Notes: generated by a model not told the origin, from the sequence alone. 64,000 nucleotides of DNA from Mediterraneibacter glycyrrhizinilyticus (GCF_015560805.1 NZ_JADMSO010000004.1:62001-126000), one strand, 5' to 3'. Shown: positions 1 to 8,648, counted from the first letter of the stretch. Numbers and translations: made by a program.

Positions 1-1
1 C

Positions 2-307
2 GTTCAGATCAAGCCGATCATTCATATGGATGAGAACGGAAAGCTGCAGGTTGTCGGAAAGGAACGCGGACGTAAAAAATCACTGAATAAAATCGTAGAT
101 ATGGCAGTGGAACAGATCAAGGGATGGGACAATGATATTGCCATGATCACACATGGCGATTGTCAGGAAGATGCAGAGTATGTAGCGAAACTGGTCCGGG
201 AAAGGCTGGGAATTGAAAATATTCTGATCAATAACATCGGAACTGTGATCGGCAGTCATACAGGACCGGGAGTCGTCGCGGTGTTTGTGATGGGAAACAA
301 GCGATAG
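2..307 (+). CDS. DegV family protein, C-terminal part (5' end outside window)
   Basis: This is the last 101 residues of a DegV family protein; the reading frame is open to the left edge of the window. DegV proteins bind fatty acids and, as FakB, hand them to the kinase FakA for phospholipid synthesis. The visible part holds the typical second-domain features: the KPIIHMDENGKL strand, the helix-rich middle, and the closing segment IGTVIGSHTGPGVVAVFVMG that ends most DegV proteins. The stop is at 305-307 and a terminator hairpin follows at once, so it is the last gene of its transcript. Which DegV paralogue it is cannot be told without the N-terminal half. Confidence 0.88.
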   Translation, partial: VQIKPIIHMDENGKLQVVGKERGRKKSLNKIVDMAVEQIKGWDNDIAMITHGDCQEDAEYVAKLVRERLGIENILINNIGTVIGSHTGPGVVAVFVMGNKR

Positions 308-338
308 TCGTAATAGCGGTGATAGAAGTAAAAGAAAA

Positions 339-380
339 GAAACGGAAAGGAATGTGAAAAATTCCGATCCGTTTCTTTTT
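339..380. terminator. Bidirectional terminator between degV and the symporter gene
   Basis: The arm GAAACGGAAAGGAAT at 339-353 pairs with ATTCCGATCCGTTTC at 361-375 through a short loop and is followed by a run of T. The complementary strand has an A-rich lead-in, so the hairpin can end both degV on the plus strand and the convergent symporter gene on the minus strand. Confidence 0.75.
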
Positions 381-389
381 TTGTTGTTT

Positions 390-1748
390 TTATAATGTGT
401 AGATTCCGGCTGCGTTTAAAACGGAGCTGATCAGGATTGCGATCAGGATCACCGGGGCTACCCATTTGATCACGACGGTAAACAGAGTCACACTTTTGAA
501 TTTGGCGCCCTCTGCGTTCGCCTCGTCGATGATCGTCTTTGGCTTGATGACAAATCCGACAAAGAAACAAGTCAGCAGCGCAACGATCGGCATCAGAATG
601 CTGTTGCTGATGAAATCCCATGCGTCTAAGATCGACATTCCAAGCGGCTGGATGAAATCCCATACGCCGAAACCAAGGGAAGACGGAATTCCCATCAGGA
701 GACAGTATATAAGAACGATGATCGCGGTCTTTTTCCGTTTCCAGTGGAAATAATCCATCAAAATCGAAACGATCGTTTCCATCAGGGAGATGGAAGAGGT
801 CACTGCGGCAAAAAATACAAGGACGAAAAATGCGGTTCCGAGTACGGCGCCAAACGGCATGGATGCAAATACTTTCGGCAGTGTGATGAACATCAGTCCC
901 GGTCCGGCATTGAGCGCGTCCGTGTTTCCGCCGGAGAATGCAAAGACAGCCGGTACGATCATCAGTCCCGCAAAGAATGCGATACCGGTGTCAAAAATCT
1001 CGATCTGACGGACAGAATGTTCCAGATTTGTACTGCGTTTCATGTAAGAACCGTAAGTGATCATAATTCCCATTGCCAGAGACATGGAATAAAAGAGCTG
1101 TCCCATTGCTGCGAGAAGCGTCTTCAAAGAGAAGTCGGACATGTGCGGTGTGATGTAGTATTTTACACCCTCCCATGCGCCGTCGATCGTCAGGACGTAG
1201 AGTGAGATTCCGATGGTGAGGACAACGAGCAGCGGCATCATAAACCGGCTGACTTTTTCGATTCCCTTTTCAACTCCGAAAAGTACAACGATTGCAGTGA
1301 AGACCATAAACAGGGCGAACCAGAAGATCGGTTCACCTGTCTGACCGATAAAACTTGAAAAATAAGTGTCTTCTGCAGCCTGTTTCGTCTGACCGCTGAT
1401 AAATACGGTGAAATACTTGATCACCCATCCGCCGATCACAGAGTAGTATGGTAGGATCAGGATCGGAACGAGTGCGGCAAGTACACCGATGAAACGGTAT
1501 TTTTTATTCAGGGCGCTGAACGCTCCGATGGCGCTGAGGCGGGTTTTTCTTCCCAATGCGATCTCGGCGGTCATCAAAGCGAAACCGAATGTTACCGCAA
1601 GTATGATGTAGCAGAGCAGAAATGTTCCGCCGCCGTACTGTGCGACCAGATACGGGAAACGCCAGATGTTTCCGAGACCGACAGCAGAGCCTGCCGCCGC
1701 AAGGATAAATCCGATTTTACTGGTGAAATTACTTCTGTTGTTTGTCAT
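390..1748 (-). CDS. Neurotransmitter:sodium symporter (NSS/SNF) family transporter
   Basis: A 452-residue integral membrane protein of the SLC6-like NSS family, which couples sodium entry to uptake of amino acids or related amines. The first membrane segment carries the family signature GSAVGLGNIWRFPY near residues 21-34, the unwound sodium and substrate site. Around eleven hydrophobic segments follow, the usual number for bacterial members such as Tyt1 and MhsT. A GGAGG site lies just upstream of the ATG at 1748. A second NSS gene lies 114 bp upstream on the same strand, so the two are probably co-transcribed. The substrate cannot be read from the sequence; aromatic or branched amino acids are common for the family. 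Confidence 0.9.
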   Translation of the reverse strand: MTNNRSNFTSKIGFILAAAGSAVGLGNIWRFPYLVAQYGGGTFLLCYIILAVTFGFALMTAEIALGRKTRLSAIGAFSALNKKYRFIGVLAALVPILILPYYSVIGGWVIKYFTVFISGQTKQAAEDTYFSSFIGQTGEPIFWFALFMVFTAIVVLFGVEKGIEKVSRFMMPLLVVLTIGISLYVLTIDGAWEGVKYYITPHMSDFSLKTLLAAMGQLFYSMSLAMGIMITYGSYMKRSTNLEHSVRQIEIFDTGIAFFAGLMIVPAVFAFSGGNTDALNAGPGLMFITLPKVFASMPFGAVLGTAFFVLVFFAAVTSSISLMETIVSILMDYFHWKRKKTAIIVLIYCLLMGIPSSLGFGVWDFIQPLGMSILDAWDFISNSILMPIVALLTCFFVGFVIKPKTIIDEANAEGAKFKSVTLFTVVIKWVAPVILIAILISSVLNAAGIYTL

Positions 1749-1862
1749 ATAACGAAAACCTCCAATATTTTTATTTTTATATCAAAAGAGCAAAGTCTTT
1801 TTCTTTTCATGATTACTTCTTTGACAACGGTATCTGTGCGGGGAAACCGACCGGGGTTGGCA

Positions 1863-3197
1863 TCATCCGATACCGCCGAAGAAAATACCGAGAATGTATA
1901 CGGCGACGGCTACGCCGCAAAATACATATTTTGTCATCGGTTCCAGCCACTTGCCGACCGGTTTCTTTCGTCCCTCCTGAATCGCATTGCGGGCAAACCG
2001 GCTTCCGCATACCCAGAACATCGTAATACCGGCAAGGAGCGCGCCGAGCGGGATGACATAGATGGAAATGCTGTCCATCCAGGCGCTTAACAGGTCACCC
2101 TCCACGAAGACACCGACGCTGAGAGTTACGATGCCGACAATGGCAAGGGACAGTTTACGCGGCAGATGAAATCTGGTCTGCAGCGCTTCGACCGGGCTCT
2201 CCAACAGGTTCATAAGTGAAGTGACGCCTGCAAACAGGACTGCCAGGAAGAAGATCACGGCGAAGAGACGGCCAAACGGTAAATTCTGAATGACAGTCGG
2301 GATCGTGATGAACAAAAGTCCCGGTCCGGAGTTTGGAGCCATATTGTAGGCGAAAACAGCCGGGATGATCACAATGCCGGCGAGGATCGCGGCAAGCGTA
2401 TCAAAGATCGCCACATTTTTTGCACTGCTTAAAATATCCACATCTTTATTTAAGTAACTGCCATACACGACCGTTCCGCTTCCTGCCAGTGATAAGGAGA
2501 AGAATGCCTGCCCCATCGCATAGACCCATGTTTTCGGATTGAGCATGGCGCTCCAGTCCGGACGGAACATATATTCATAACCTGCGGATGCACCCGGAAG
2601 TCTGGCAACCTGTACTGCCAGCAGTAAAAATAAAACGAAAAATGCCGGCATCATAAATTTGTTGATCTTTTCGATTCCCTTTGCTACCCCGAAAGACATA
2701 CAGAGCAGGACGATCACGAGTCCGAGCGTGTGCCATGGAATGCTGCCGAAGTTGCTTGCCAGAGCGCCGAATTCAGCGCCTGCGTCTTCCGTCCGGACAA
2801 TGCTGCCTGTGATGGAAGAAAACAGGTAGCGGAGGATCCAGCCGATCACGACACTGTATCCGATCGCGATTCCGAGAGAACCGATGACCGGGATCAGACC
2901 GATCAGCTCCCCGATACGGCTTCCCTCCTTTTTCATCTGAAAAGCTTTCGTAAAAGCCCCGAGGGGACCGGTCTGCATGGAACGACCGAAAGCCATCTCG
3001 CCGATCACACCGGTATATCCTATTAAAATAACGAAGAGGATATAGGGAATCAGGAAAGCGGCTCCGCCGAATTCGCCGATCCGGTAAGGAAAAAGCCAGA
3101 TATTGGCCATTCCCACGGAGCTGCCGATACAGGCAATGATAAATCCCCACTTATTTTTGAACTTGTCATTTGCTGTGGATTGGTGTATCATTTTCAT
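1863..3197 (-). CDS. Second neurotransmitter:sodium symporter (NSS/SNF) family transporter
   Basis: A 444-residue NSS family transporter upstream of, and in line with, the one at 390-1748. The TM1 motif is GSSVGMANIWLFPYRIGEFGG, so the usual Arg of NIWRFPY is Leu here. The two proteins share the overall NSS plan but differ widely, so this is not a recent duplication. An AAAGGA site sits upstream of the ATG at 3197; a second ATG two codons in is also possible. The promoter is probably the extended -10 TGCTATAAT at 3237-3245 on the minus strand. The role is sodium-driven uptake of an amino acid or amine; the substrate is unknown. Confidence 0.88.
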   Translation of the reverse strand: MKMIHQSTANDKFKNKWGFIIACIGSSVGMANIWLFPYRIGEFGGAAFLIPYILFVILIGYTGVIGEMAFGRSMQTGPLGAFTKAFQMKKEGSRIGELIGLIPVIGSLGIAIGYSVVIGWILRYLFSSITGSIVRTEDAGAEFGALASNFGSIPWHTLGLVIVLLCMSFGVAKGIEKINKFMMPAFFVLFLLLAVQVARLPGASAGYEYMFRPDWSAMLNPKTWVYAMGQAFFSLSLAGSGTVVYGSYLNKDVDILSSAKNVAIFDTLAAILAGIVIIPAVFAYNMAPNSGPGLLFITIPTVIQNLPFGRLFAVIFFLAVLFAGVTSLMNLLESPVEALQTRFHLPRKLSLAIVGIVTLSVGVFVEGDLLSAWMDSISIYVIPLGALLAGITMFWVCGSRFARNAIQEGRKKPVGKWLEPMTKYVFCGVAVAVYILGIFFGGIG

Positions 3198-3236
3198 GTC
3201 TTGTCAAAATCCTTTCTTGCGTTAAAGTATTGCTCT

Positions 3237-3245
3237 ATTATAGCA
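3237..3245 (-). promoter_or_regulatory. Extended -10 promoter for the two symporter genes
   Basis: On the minus strand the sequence TGCTATAAT forms a perfect -10 box with a TG extension about 40 bp upstream of the start codon at 3197. No good -35 box is seen, which is normal for extended -10 promoters. Confidence 0.5.
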
Positions 3246-3321
3246 TACTTTGTCATAAAAGAAAGAAAAAAAGAACAAAAAATGAAAATTCTATAAAAAT
3301 ATAGAAAAATCATATTTCTTC

Positions 3322-3350
3322 TTGACATCAAAAAGGGTATATGATAAAGT
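3322..3350 (+). promoter_or_regulatory. Sigma-A promoter of the infC-rpmI-rplT operon
   Basis: TTGACA at 3322-3327 and TAAAGT at 3345-3350 are separated by 17 bp, with a TG extension at 3342-3343. Transcription would start near 3357, giving a leader of about 250 nt before infC. Confidence 0.7.
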
Positions 3351-3356
3351 AACTAA

Positions 3357-3519
3357 TGCGTGAGGCGAAAAAGAAAGCAGAGTATCCGCTCTCACCGCAG
3401 CATAATCAGGTGACTGCGGTTGATATTGAAGAAGTACATTGTAACGGCAGAAGTAAGAAAGTTGATTTTGCCGGAAGTATTTTGGATGATCGAGTGGATA
3501 GTCACTCGATTTTTTTGTT
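3357..3519 (+). promoter_or_regulatory. L20-type ribosomal protein leader with attenuator
   Basis: The leader upstream of infC has the layout of the Firmicutes L20 leader, in which excess L20 protein binds the RNA and causes early termination of infC-rpmI-rplT. Seen directly are a CCGCAG/CTGCGG stem near 3397-3421 and a terminator formed by ATCGAGTG (3489-3496) and CACTCGAT (3503-3510) followed by seven T. The leader is not likely to encode a protein. The family name is assigned from gene context and layout; no covariance model was run. Confidence 0.6.
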
Positions 3520-3606
3520 TTACATAGATAATTGTAATGTAAAGTGAAAGAGCGTTCTTATCGTCTGAGAGCCTGAAGGAAATTCATGTGACGGAGGTAT
3601 ACGACA

Positions 3607-4113
3607 ATTAGCGATTTAATGATTAACGAACAGATCAGAGACAAAGAAGTACGTCTGATCAGCGCAGATGGGGAACAGTTGGGAATTATGTCAGCACGGG
3701 ACGCTTACAAACTGGCGCAGGAAGCCGAGCTTGATCTTGTAAAGATCGCGCCGACAGCAAAACCGCCGGTATGCAAGATCATTGATTACGGAAAGTACAA
3801 ATACGAGCTGACAAGAAAAGAAAAAGAAGCAAAGAAGAAGCAGAAGACTGTTGAAGTGAAAGAAGTGCGTTTATCGCCGAATATCGATACCAACGACCTG
3901 AATACAAAGGTGAACAATGCAAAGAAGTTCATCACAAAGGGGAACAAAGTGAAAGTTACATTGCGTTTCCGGGGCAGAGAGATGGCGCATGTTCAGCAGA
4001 GCAAGCATATCCTTGATGATTTTGCAAAACTTCTGGAGGATGTTGCGGCAGTTGAGAAGCCGGCAAAGTTGGAAGGTCGGAATATGAGTATGGTTTTAAC
4101 TGTAAAACGTTAA
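3607..4113 (+). CDS. infC: Translation initiation factor IF-3
   Basis: IF-3 binds the 30S subunit, keeps the subunits apart and checks start-codon pairing. The N-terminal domain (LMINEQIRDKEVRLI), the lysine-rich linker (ELTRKEKEAKKKQK) and the C-terminal domain (RLSPNID to the end) are all present. I place the start at ATT 3607, giving 168 residues, and not at ATG 3619. The GGAGG at 3593-3597 is 9 nt from the ATT but 21 nt from the ATG, and the extra residues (I)SDL match the usual IF-3 N terminus. AUU starts are a known feature of infC and allow IF-3 to limit its own translation. It is the first gene of infC-rpmI-rplT. Confidence 0.95.
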   Translation: MSDLMINEQIRDKEVRLISADGEQLGIMSARDAYKLAQEAELDLVKIAPTAKPPVCKIIDYGKYKYELTRKEKEAKKKQKTVEVKEVRLSPNIDTNDLNTKVNNAKKFITKGNKVKVTLRFRGREMAHVQQSKHILDDFAKLLEDVAAVEKPAKLEGRNMSMVLTVKR

Positions 4114-4169
4114 AAATATTTAGGACTTTGGTCCGGCAAGGCACAAGCACATAAAAGGAGGAAATTATC

Positions 4170-4367
4170 ATGCCAAAAATCAAAACAAATAGAGCGGCAG
4201 CAAAGCGCTTCAAAACCACAGGTACAGGAAAGCTGAAAAGAAATAAAGCTTATAAGAGCCATATCTTAACAAAGAAGACTACAAAGAGAAAAAGAAATCT
4301 CAGAAAGTCTACAATTACAGATGCAACAAACGTAAAGAACATGAAGAAAGTATTACCATATCTGTAA
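4170..4367 (+). CDS. rpmI: 50S ribosomal protein L35
   Basis: A 65-residue, very basic protein beginning [15 protein letters not shown], the standard L35 start. It is a component of the large ribosomal subunit. AAAGGAGG lies 9 nt before the ATG. It stands between infC and rplT, the order found almost throughout bacteria. Confidence 0.97.
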   Translation: MPKIKTNRAAAKRFKTTGTGKLKRNKAYKSHILTKKTTKRKRNLRKSTITDATNVKNMKKVLPYL

Positions 4368-4396
4368 GATTCGGTTAAGAGAAGGAGGAGTCGAAA

Positions 4397-4753
4397 ATGG
4401 CAAGAATTAAAGGCGGAATGAACGCAAAGAAGAAGCACAATAGAACATTAAAACTGGCGAAAGGATACAGAGGAGCACGTTCCAAACAGTACAGAGTTGC
4501 AAAACAGTCTGTTATGCGTGCACTGACATCTGCTTACGCAGGAAGAAAACAGCGCAAACGTCAGATGCGCCAGCTCTGGATCGCTCGTATCAACGCAGCG
4601 GCAAGAATGAACGGTCTGTCTTACAGCAAATTCATGTATGGTCTGAAGCTGGCTAACGTGGATATGAACAGAAAAATGCTCGCTGAGCTTGCTGTAAATG
4701 ATAAAGAGGGATTTGCAACGCTTGCAGAACTTGCGAAAACAAAACTTGCTTAA
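4397..4753 (+). CDS. rplT: 50S ribosomal protein L20
   Basis: A 118-residue basic protein with the L20 start [16 protein letters not shown] and the conserved [16 protein letters not shown] stretch. It binds 23S rRNA early in 50S assembly and, in Firmicutes, also represses its own operon by binding the leader before infC. The strong AAGGAGG lies just upstream. A terminator follows at 4801-4842. Confidence 0.97.
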   Translation: MARIKGGMNAKKKHNRTLKLAKGYRGARSKQYRVAKQSVMRALTSAYAGRKQRKRQMRQLWIARINAAARMNGLSYSKFMYGLKLANVDMNRKMLAELAVNDKEGFATLAELAKTKLA

Positions 4754-4800
4754 TTGGGAAGCGGTTATTGATTTTCAGTAATATATAGGAAAAGAACAAA

Positions 4801-4842
4801 AGATGTAAAGGGAAAAGAAATTTTCTTTTTGCATCTTTTTTG
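4801..4842 (+). terminator. Terminator of the infC-rpmI-rplT operon
   Basis: AGATG at 4801 pairs with CATCT near 4832-4836 around an A-rich/T-rich extension of the stem, and a six-T tract follows. It lies about 50 bp after the rplT stop. Confidence 0.7.
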
Positions 4843-4880
4843 TATAGATGAAGCAAATTTTAAGAAAGTTAAAAAAATAG

Positions 4881-4909
4881 TTGACAATTAGAATTTATCA
4901 TGGTAAAGT
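4881..4909 (+). promoter_or_regulatory. Promoter of the T-box/trpB2 transcript
   Basis: A perfect TTGACA at 4881-4886 and TAAAGT at 4904-4909 are 17 bp apart, with a TGG extension of the -10 box. Transcription should start near 4916, immediately before the T-box. Confidence 0.75.
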
Positions 4910-4919
4910 TTTACAAAAC

Positions 4920-5217
4920 CAATGAGGAAGAGTAAGTACCTTATGGAACGGATTACCCAGAGAGCTGCGGGTGGTGGGAGCGCGGCAGATCAGCCAGAGG
5001 GGAATGGACTTCCGAGGGCGAGCAGAATTTTTTCAGGATTTTTTGAAAATGTATGAAAGATAGTATGTGAGCCGGAGAGCTGCTCCGTTATCAAGCAGAG
5101 CATATGTCGGTATGCGTGAGAGGATGTTTGGATAAACATCAAGCTGGGTGGCACCGCAGGAGTTGTAAACATATACTCTTGTCCCTGCAAGTAGATTGCG
5201 AGGACAGGAGTTTTTTT
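4920..5217 (+). promoter_or_regulatory. T-box leader, tryptophan specific
   Basis: T-box RNAs read the charging state of a tRNA and let transcription continue when it is uncharged. The conserved T-box element is at 5141-5159 (AAGCTGGGTGGCACCGCAG). Stem I spans roughly 4925-5090, and its specifier loop reads GAA-TGG-AC at 5003-5009, so the specifier codon is UGG (Trp, 5005-5007). The intrinsic terminator at 5175-5217 pairs ACTC...GTCC...GCAA with TTGC...GGAC...GAGT and ends in seven T. The UGG specifier agrees with the downstream gene, a tryptophan synthase beta-type enzyme. Confidence 0.92.
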
Positions 5218-5307
5218 ATTACCATATTTGTTCTGTCCCGTAGATATCGTCGGTAGACCGGAGAAAATATCTCTTGTCTACTGACAGTAAGAAAGGAGAA
5301 GATAGAA

Positions 5308-6678
5308 ATGAGCGAAAAAAAGATCCCTTACAAAATTTACTTAGAAGAACACGAGATGCCGAAGCAGTGGTATAATGTCAGAGCTGATATGAAAAATAAA
5401 CCGGCGCCGCTCTTGAACCCGGCAACACATGAACCGATGAGCGCGGAAGAACTTGGAGCTGTATTTTGCGATGAGTTGGTAAAGCAGGAATTAAACAATG
5501 ATGACCGTTACATTGATATTCCGGAAAAAATCGGCGATTTTTATAAAATGTACCGTCCGGCGCCGCTTGTAAGAGCATACTGTCTGGAAGAGAAACTTCA
5601 GACGCCGGCAAAGATTTACTATAAATTTGAGGGAAATAATACAAGTGGAAGCCACAAATTGAATTCGGCGATCGCACAGGCTTATTATGCGAAAGAGCAG
5701 GGATTGAAAGGTGTGACAACGGAAACCGGAGCGGGACAATGGGGAACGGCATTATCGATGGCGTGCGCATATCTGGATCTGGACTGCAAAGTTTATATGG
5801 TGAAATGTTCTTATGAGCAGAAGCCGTTCCGCCGTGAAGTGATGAGGACATACGGAGCGAGTGTAACGCCGTCGCCGTCAGAGACGACAGAAGTCGGAAG
5901 AAAGATCCTGGAAGAACATCCGGGGACGACGGGAAGCCTTGGATGTGCGATCTCGGAGGCAGTGGAAGCGGCAACCAAAACGGAGGGATATCGCTATGTG
6001 CTCGGAAGTGTGCTGAATCAGGTGATGCTGCATCAATCGGTGATCGGTATGGAGACGAAGATCGCGATGGATAAATACGGCGTCAAGCCGGATATCATCA
6101 TCGGCTGCGCCGGCGGTGGTTCCAATCTGGGCGGATTGATCGCTCCGTTTATGGGGGAACAGCTCAGAGGAGAGGCGGATTATCAGTTCATCGCAGTGGA
6201 ACCGGCGTCATGCCCGAGTTTGACGAGAGGAAAATTTGCCTATGATTACTGCGATACCGGTATGGTGTGTCCGCTGGCGAAGATGTATACACTCGGGAGC
6301 GGATTTATCCCATCGGCAAATCATGCCGGAGGACTTCGATATCACGGCATGAGCCCGATCTTATCCCAGTTGTATGCAGACGGCTATATGGAGGCTCGTT
6401 CGGTAGAACAGACCGCAGTGTTTGAGGCGGCGGAACAATTTGCGAGAATCGAGGGAATCCTCCCGGCGCCGGAGAGCAGCCATGCGATCCGTGTAGCGAT
6501 CGACGAGGCGATGAAGTGCAAAGAAACCGGGGAAGAAAAAACAATCTTATTCGGTCTGACCGGAACGGGATATTTTGATATGTTTGCTTATGAGAAATTC
6601 CATAATGGAGAGATGAGTGATTATATTCCGTCGGATGAAGATCTGAAGCCAGGATTCGATAGTCTGCCGAAGATGTGA
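5308..6678 (+). CDS. trpB: Tryptophan synthase beta-like enzyme, TrpB2 type
   Basis: A 456-residue PLP enzyme of the TrpB2 group, which joins indole and serine to tryptophan, normally without a TrpA partner. Features seen are the long N-terminal extension typical of TrpB2, the PLP lysine in SGSHKLNSA (Lys117), the catalytic TETGAGQWG segment, and the glycine-rich phosphate loop GCAGGGSNLGG. The start has a GGAG site and follows a Trp T-box. No trpA or other trp gene is near, and the next gene is transcribed toward it from the other strand, so it is monocistronic. The context suggests salvage of external indole when tRNA-Trp is uncharged. Other PLP beta-family reactions cannot be excluded. Confidence 0.92.
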   Translation: MSEKKIPYKIYLEEHEMPKQWYNVRADMKNKPAPLLNPATHEPMSAEELGAVFCDELVKQELNNDDRYIDIPEKIGDFYKMYRPAPLVRAYCLEEKLQTPAKIYYKFEGNNTSGSHKLNSAIAQAYYAKEQGLKGVTTETGAGQWGTALSMACAYLDLDCKVYMVKCSYEQKPFRREVMRTYGASVTPSPSETTEVGRKILEEHPGTTGSLGCAISEAVEAATKTEGYRYVLGSVLNQVMLHQSVIGMETKIAMDKYGVKPDIIIGCAGGGSNLGGLIAPFMGEQLRGEADYQFIAVEPASCPSLTRGKFAYDYCDTGMVCPLAKMYTLGSGFIPSANHAGGLRYHGMSPILSQLYADGYMEARSVEQTAVFEAAEQFARIEGILPAPESSHAIRVAIDEAMKCKETGEEKTILFGLTGTGYFDMFAYEKFHNGEMSDYIPSDEDLKPGFDSLPKM

Positions 6679-6758
6679 TGAGGGATACGGAACAGAAAGA
6701 AACGAGAGAACGGAAGAACCGAAGAGACGGAAACTAAAGAATAGAAGAAATAAGATAA

Positions 6759-6794
6759 GGGGTGACCGAAACAAGAAACTGTTTTGATCACCCC
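6759..6794. terminator. Hairpin between trpB2 and the convergent XRE gene
   Basis: GGGGTGACCGAAACA pairs almost completely with TGTTTTGATCACCCC across a 6-nt loop. The T tract on the plus side is short (ATTTTC). It lies between two convergent genes and probably serves both. Confidence 0.6.
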
Positions 6795-6812
6795 ATTTTC
6801 GTGCAAATCTGT

Positions 6813-7148
6813 TTATTCTTTTTCTTTTAGTTGTTCTGCCAGAGAAAGGAGCAGATCCTGATTTTTGGAATTTAAATTTTCATATAATTTACACAATCTG
6901 TAATTTTTTTCTAAAACAGCATTGAATTCAACTTGAAAATCCGGTGTCCGTCTGCTGTCTGTCTGATACAGGAGATAGTCGATCGATACGTTGAAGAATC
7001 TGGCGAGATCGATCAGGATATCGGCGGGAAGCGTCGTATCTCCGTTTTCGATCCGACTGACTGTCTGCTGTGATACATTGATTTTTGCGGCAAGTTCACT
7101 TTGATGTAATTTTCGCTCTTTCCGAAGTTCTTTTATTCTTGTCTGCAC
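6813..7148 (-). CDS. XRE family transcriptional regulator
   Basis: A small cytoplasmic DNA-binding protein. A Cro/C1-type helix-turn-helix fills the first 65 residues (SELAAKINVSQQTVSRIENG is the recognition part), followed by a helical tail of about 45 residues ending LAEQLKEKE that may dimerise. I chose the GTG start at 7148 (111 residues) because GGAG lies 11 nt upstream; a longer reading from TTG 7187 has no ribosome site. It is divergent from a second XRE gene at 7389, with about 240 bp between them. The regulated genes are unknown. Confidence 0.75.
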   Translation of the reverse strand: MQTRIKELRKERKLHQSELAAKINVSQQTVSRIENGDTTLPADILIDLARFFNVSIDYLLYQTDSRRTPDFQVEFNAVLEKNYRLCKLYENLNSKNQDLLLSLAEQLKEKE

Positions 7149-7388
7149 AGCGTCCGGTTCTCCTTTTTTGATAGCGTCAGTGTGCAAGGGGAAATATGTC
7201 CGTTGTTTCCTTATACACCGACTCTATAAACTCTTTTGATCTCAGCCTCTATTTTAAAGGATATTATGAGCAGTGCTAACTGAAAGTTGTGTATAAAAAT
7301 ACTTGAAAATGAAGTATAACACCTGAAACGGGAAGATGATCGATATTGGAGGACAGACGCGTGGTAAAATGTAGCCAGAGGTGAGGTT

Positions 7389-7604
7389 ATGCAAAAAATC
7401 GGACTGCGGCTGCAAAGAATCAGAAAACAAAACGGAGTCAGCCAGGAAGAATTGGCGAAAAAACTGCATGTTCAAAGGCAGACGATTTCGTCTTATGAGC
7501 GGGGTGTCAGCACGCCGGATATTTATATTCTGATAGCAATGGCAGATTATTTTGAGGTTTCGGTGGATGAATTGGTAGGACGGAACCGGAAAAAGAAAAA
7601 ATGA
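7389..7604 (+). CDS. Small Cro/C1-type helix-turn-helix regulator
   Basis: A 71-residue protein that is almost entirely one Cro/C1 helix-turn-helix (SQEELAKKLHVQRQTISSYERG), ending in a basic tail RNRKKKK. A GAGGT ribosome site precedes the ATG. An extended -10 box TGGTAAAAT at 7362-7370 is the likely promoter. Proteins of this size act as simple repressors. It stands directly upstream of the broken beta-helix gene, but nothing links the two beyond position. Confidence 0.8.
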   Translation: MQKIGLRLQRIRKQNGVSQEELAKKLHVQRQTISSYERGVSTPDIYILIAMADYFEVSVDELVGRNRKKKK

Positions 7605-7757
7605 GAAGAAGCGTCGGTTTACGAGAAGTGTATTGTTTTTTGTATAGTTGTGCTAAAATCGGATTTTTACAGATAGGAAACCGGATTTAAACATTTTGAA
7701 CTTTCTGTGAATTTTGTAAAATTGTATTGAAAATTCAATGGAAAGGAGAAAAGTTTA

Positions 7758-8561
7758 ATGGGAAAATCAAGGAAGTGGGGGAGGTGTATTCTGTCCTTTG
7801 TTTTGGCGGCAGGAATGTCATCGGCAAGCATCCCGGTTTACGCTGCACCTCTAGATGGCGGTTCGGGAAGTGATGAAAGTAACGCGAAGCTGCCAGAAAT
7901 ACAAACGGTCACATCAATCGATTTTTCAACGATGGAAAATCTGGATTCTCTGCCCGAGGGCTGGAAGATTTCGAATGGTTCGGGAAGCAGTGAACTTGTG
8001 GATGAAGCAGAGGGGAAAGCTCTTAAATTGACACGGTCGGGAGACGGAGGCGAGACGGGTTTAGTAAATAACAGCCTTGGTATTGATGAGAGTGAGTATC
8101 GATATGTTACGATTGATACCCGGGTTAAAATGGGAGCGGAAGACTATGCAAAGCAGTTTAGTATTCCTTATATACAGGATAAGAATGGTACTACGTCATA
8201 TACTCTGTATATGGATGGAGATTGGACGCAGTATAAATCTCATGTAAACGGGAAAAATGTGCTTGAAGCAGGAACGCTCAAAAAGGGTGAATGGCAGAAT
8301 GTAAGTATGGATATTGATATGAAAACGGATACATTCCGTGTATCTGTGGATGGTGAGTATCTTCTTGCCGGAGTCAATGCAAGACAGGCAACAGACAGTC
8401 TGCAGACGATTAAATATTATGCGGACTCATGGAACAGAGGTACGATGTATTTGCAATCTGTGGAGGTGACAGCACAGAAAGAACGTACGGAGAGTGCTGC
8501 TTTTTATGTAAGTAATTCAGGAGATGATTCTGCGGATGGACAGACGTCAGAGACTGCTTGA
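7758..8561 (+). CDS. Fragment 1: signal peptide plus laminin-G-like domain
   Basis: The first open piece of the broken beta-helix gene, 267 residues. Residues 1-31 form a signal peptide (basic start, hydrophobic core, cut near VYAAP). From about residue 45 to 235 there is a beta-sandwich of the concanavalin/laminin-G kind (IDFSTMENLDSLPEGWKIS onward) that usually binds carbohydrate. The last residues, AFYVSNSGDDSADGQTSETA, begin the beta-helix and are cut off by the TGA. An AAAGGAG site lies 8 nt before the ATG. If made alone, this would be a secreted binding domain without catalytic parts. Confidence 0.7.
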   Translation: MGKSRKWGRCILSFVLAAGMSSASIPVYAAPLDGGSGSDESNAKLPEIQTVTSIDFSTMENLDSLPEGWKISNGSGSSELVDEAEGKALKLTRSGDGGETGLVNNSLGIDESEYRYVTIDTRVKMGAEDYAKQFSIPYIQDKNGTTSYTLYMDGDWTQYKSHVNGKNVLEAGTLKKGEWQNVSMDIDMKTDTFRVSVDGEYLLAGVNARQATDSLQTIKYYADSWNRGTMYLQSVEVTAQKERTESAAFYVSNSGDDSADGQTSETA

Positions 8562-8648
8562 CAGACAGTAGAAAGAGTCAATAAAGAGCATTTTATTCCG
8601 GGAGACCAGATTCTTTTTGAATGCGGCGGAAAATGGGAAAATCAGACG

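Noticed and set aside
3356-3547. Small open frame in the infC leader
   Set aside because: It overlaps the attenuator stems and terminator, has no ribosome site and begins at the predicted transcription start.
8559-8561. TGA as a recoded Trp or selenocysteine codon
   Set aside because: Other genes in the window, such as the NSS symporter at 1863-3197, end at TGA, so it is a normal stop. The position fits Trp rather than Cys, and I saw no selenocysteine insertion hairpin right after it.
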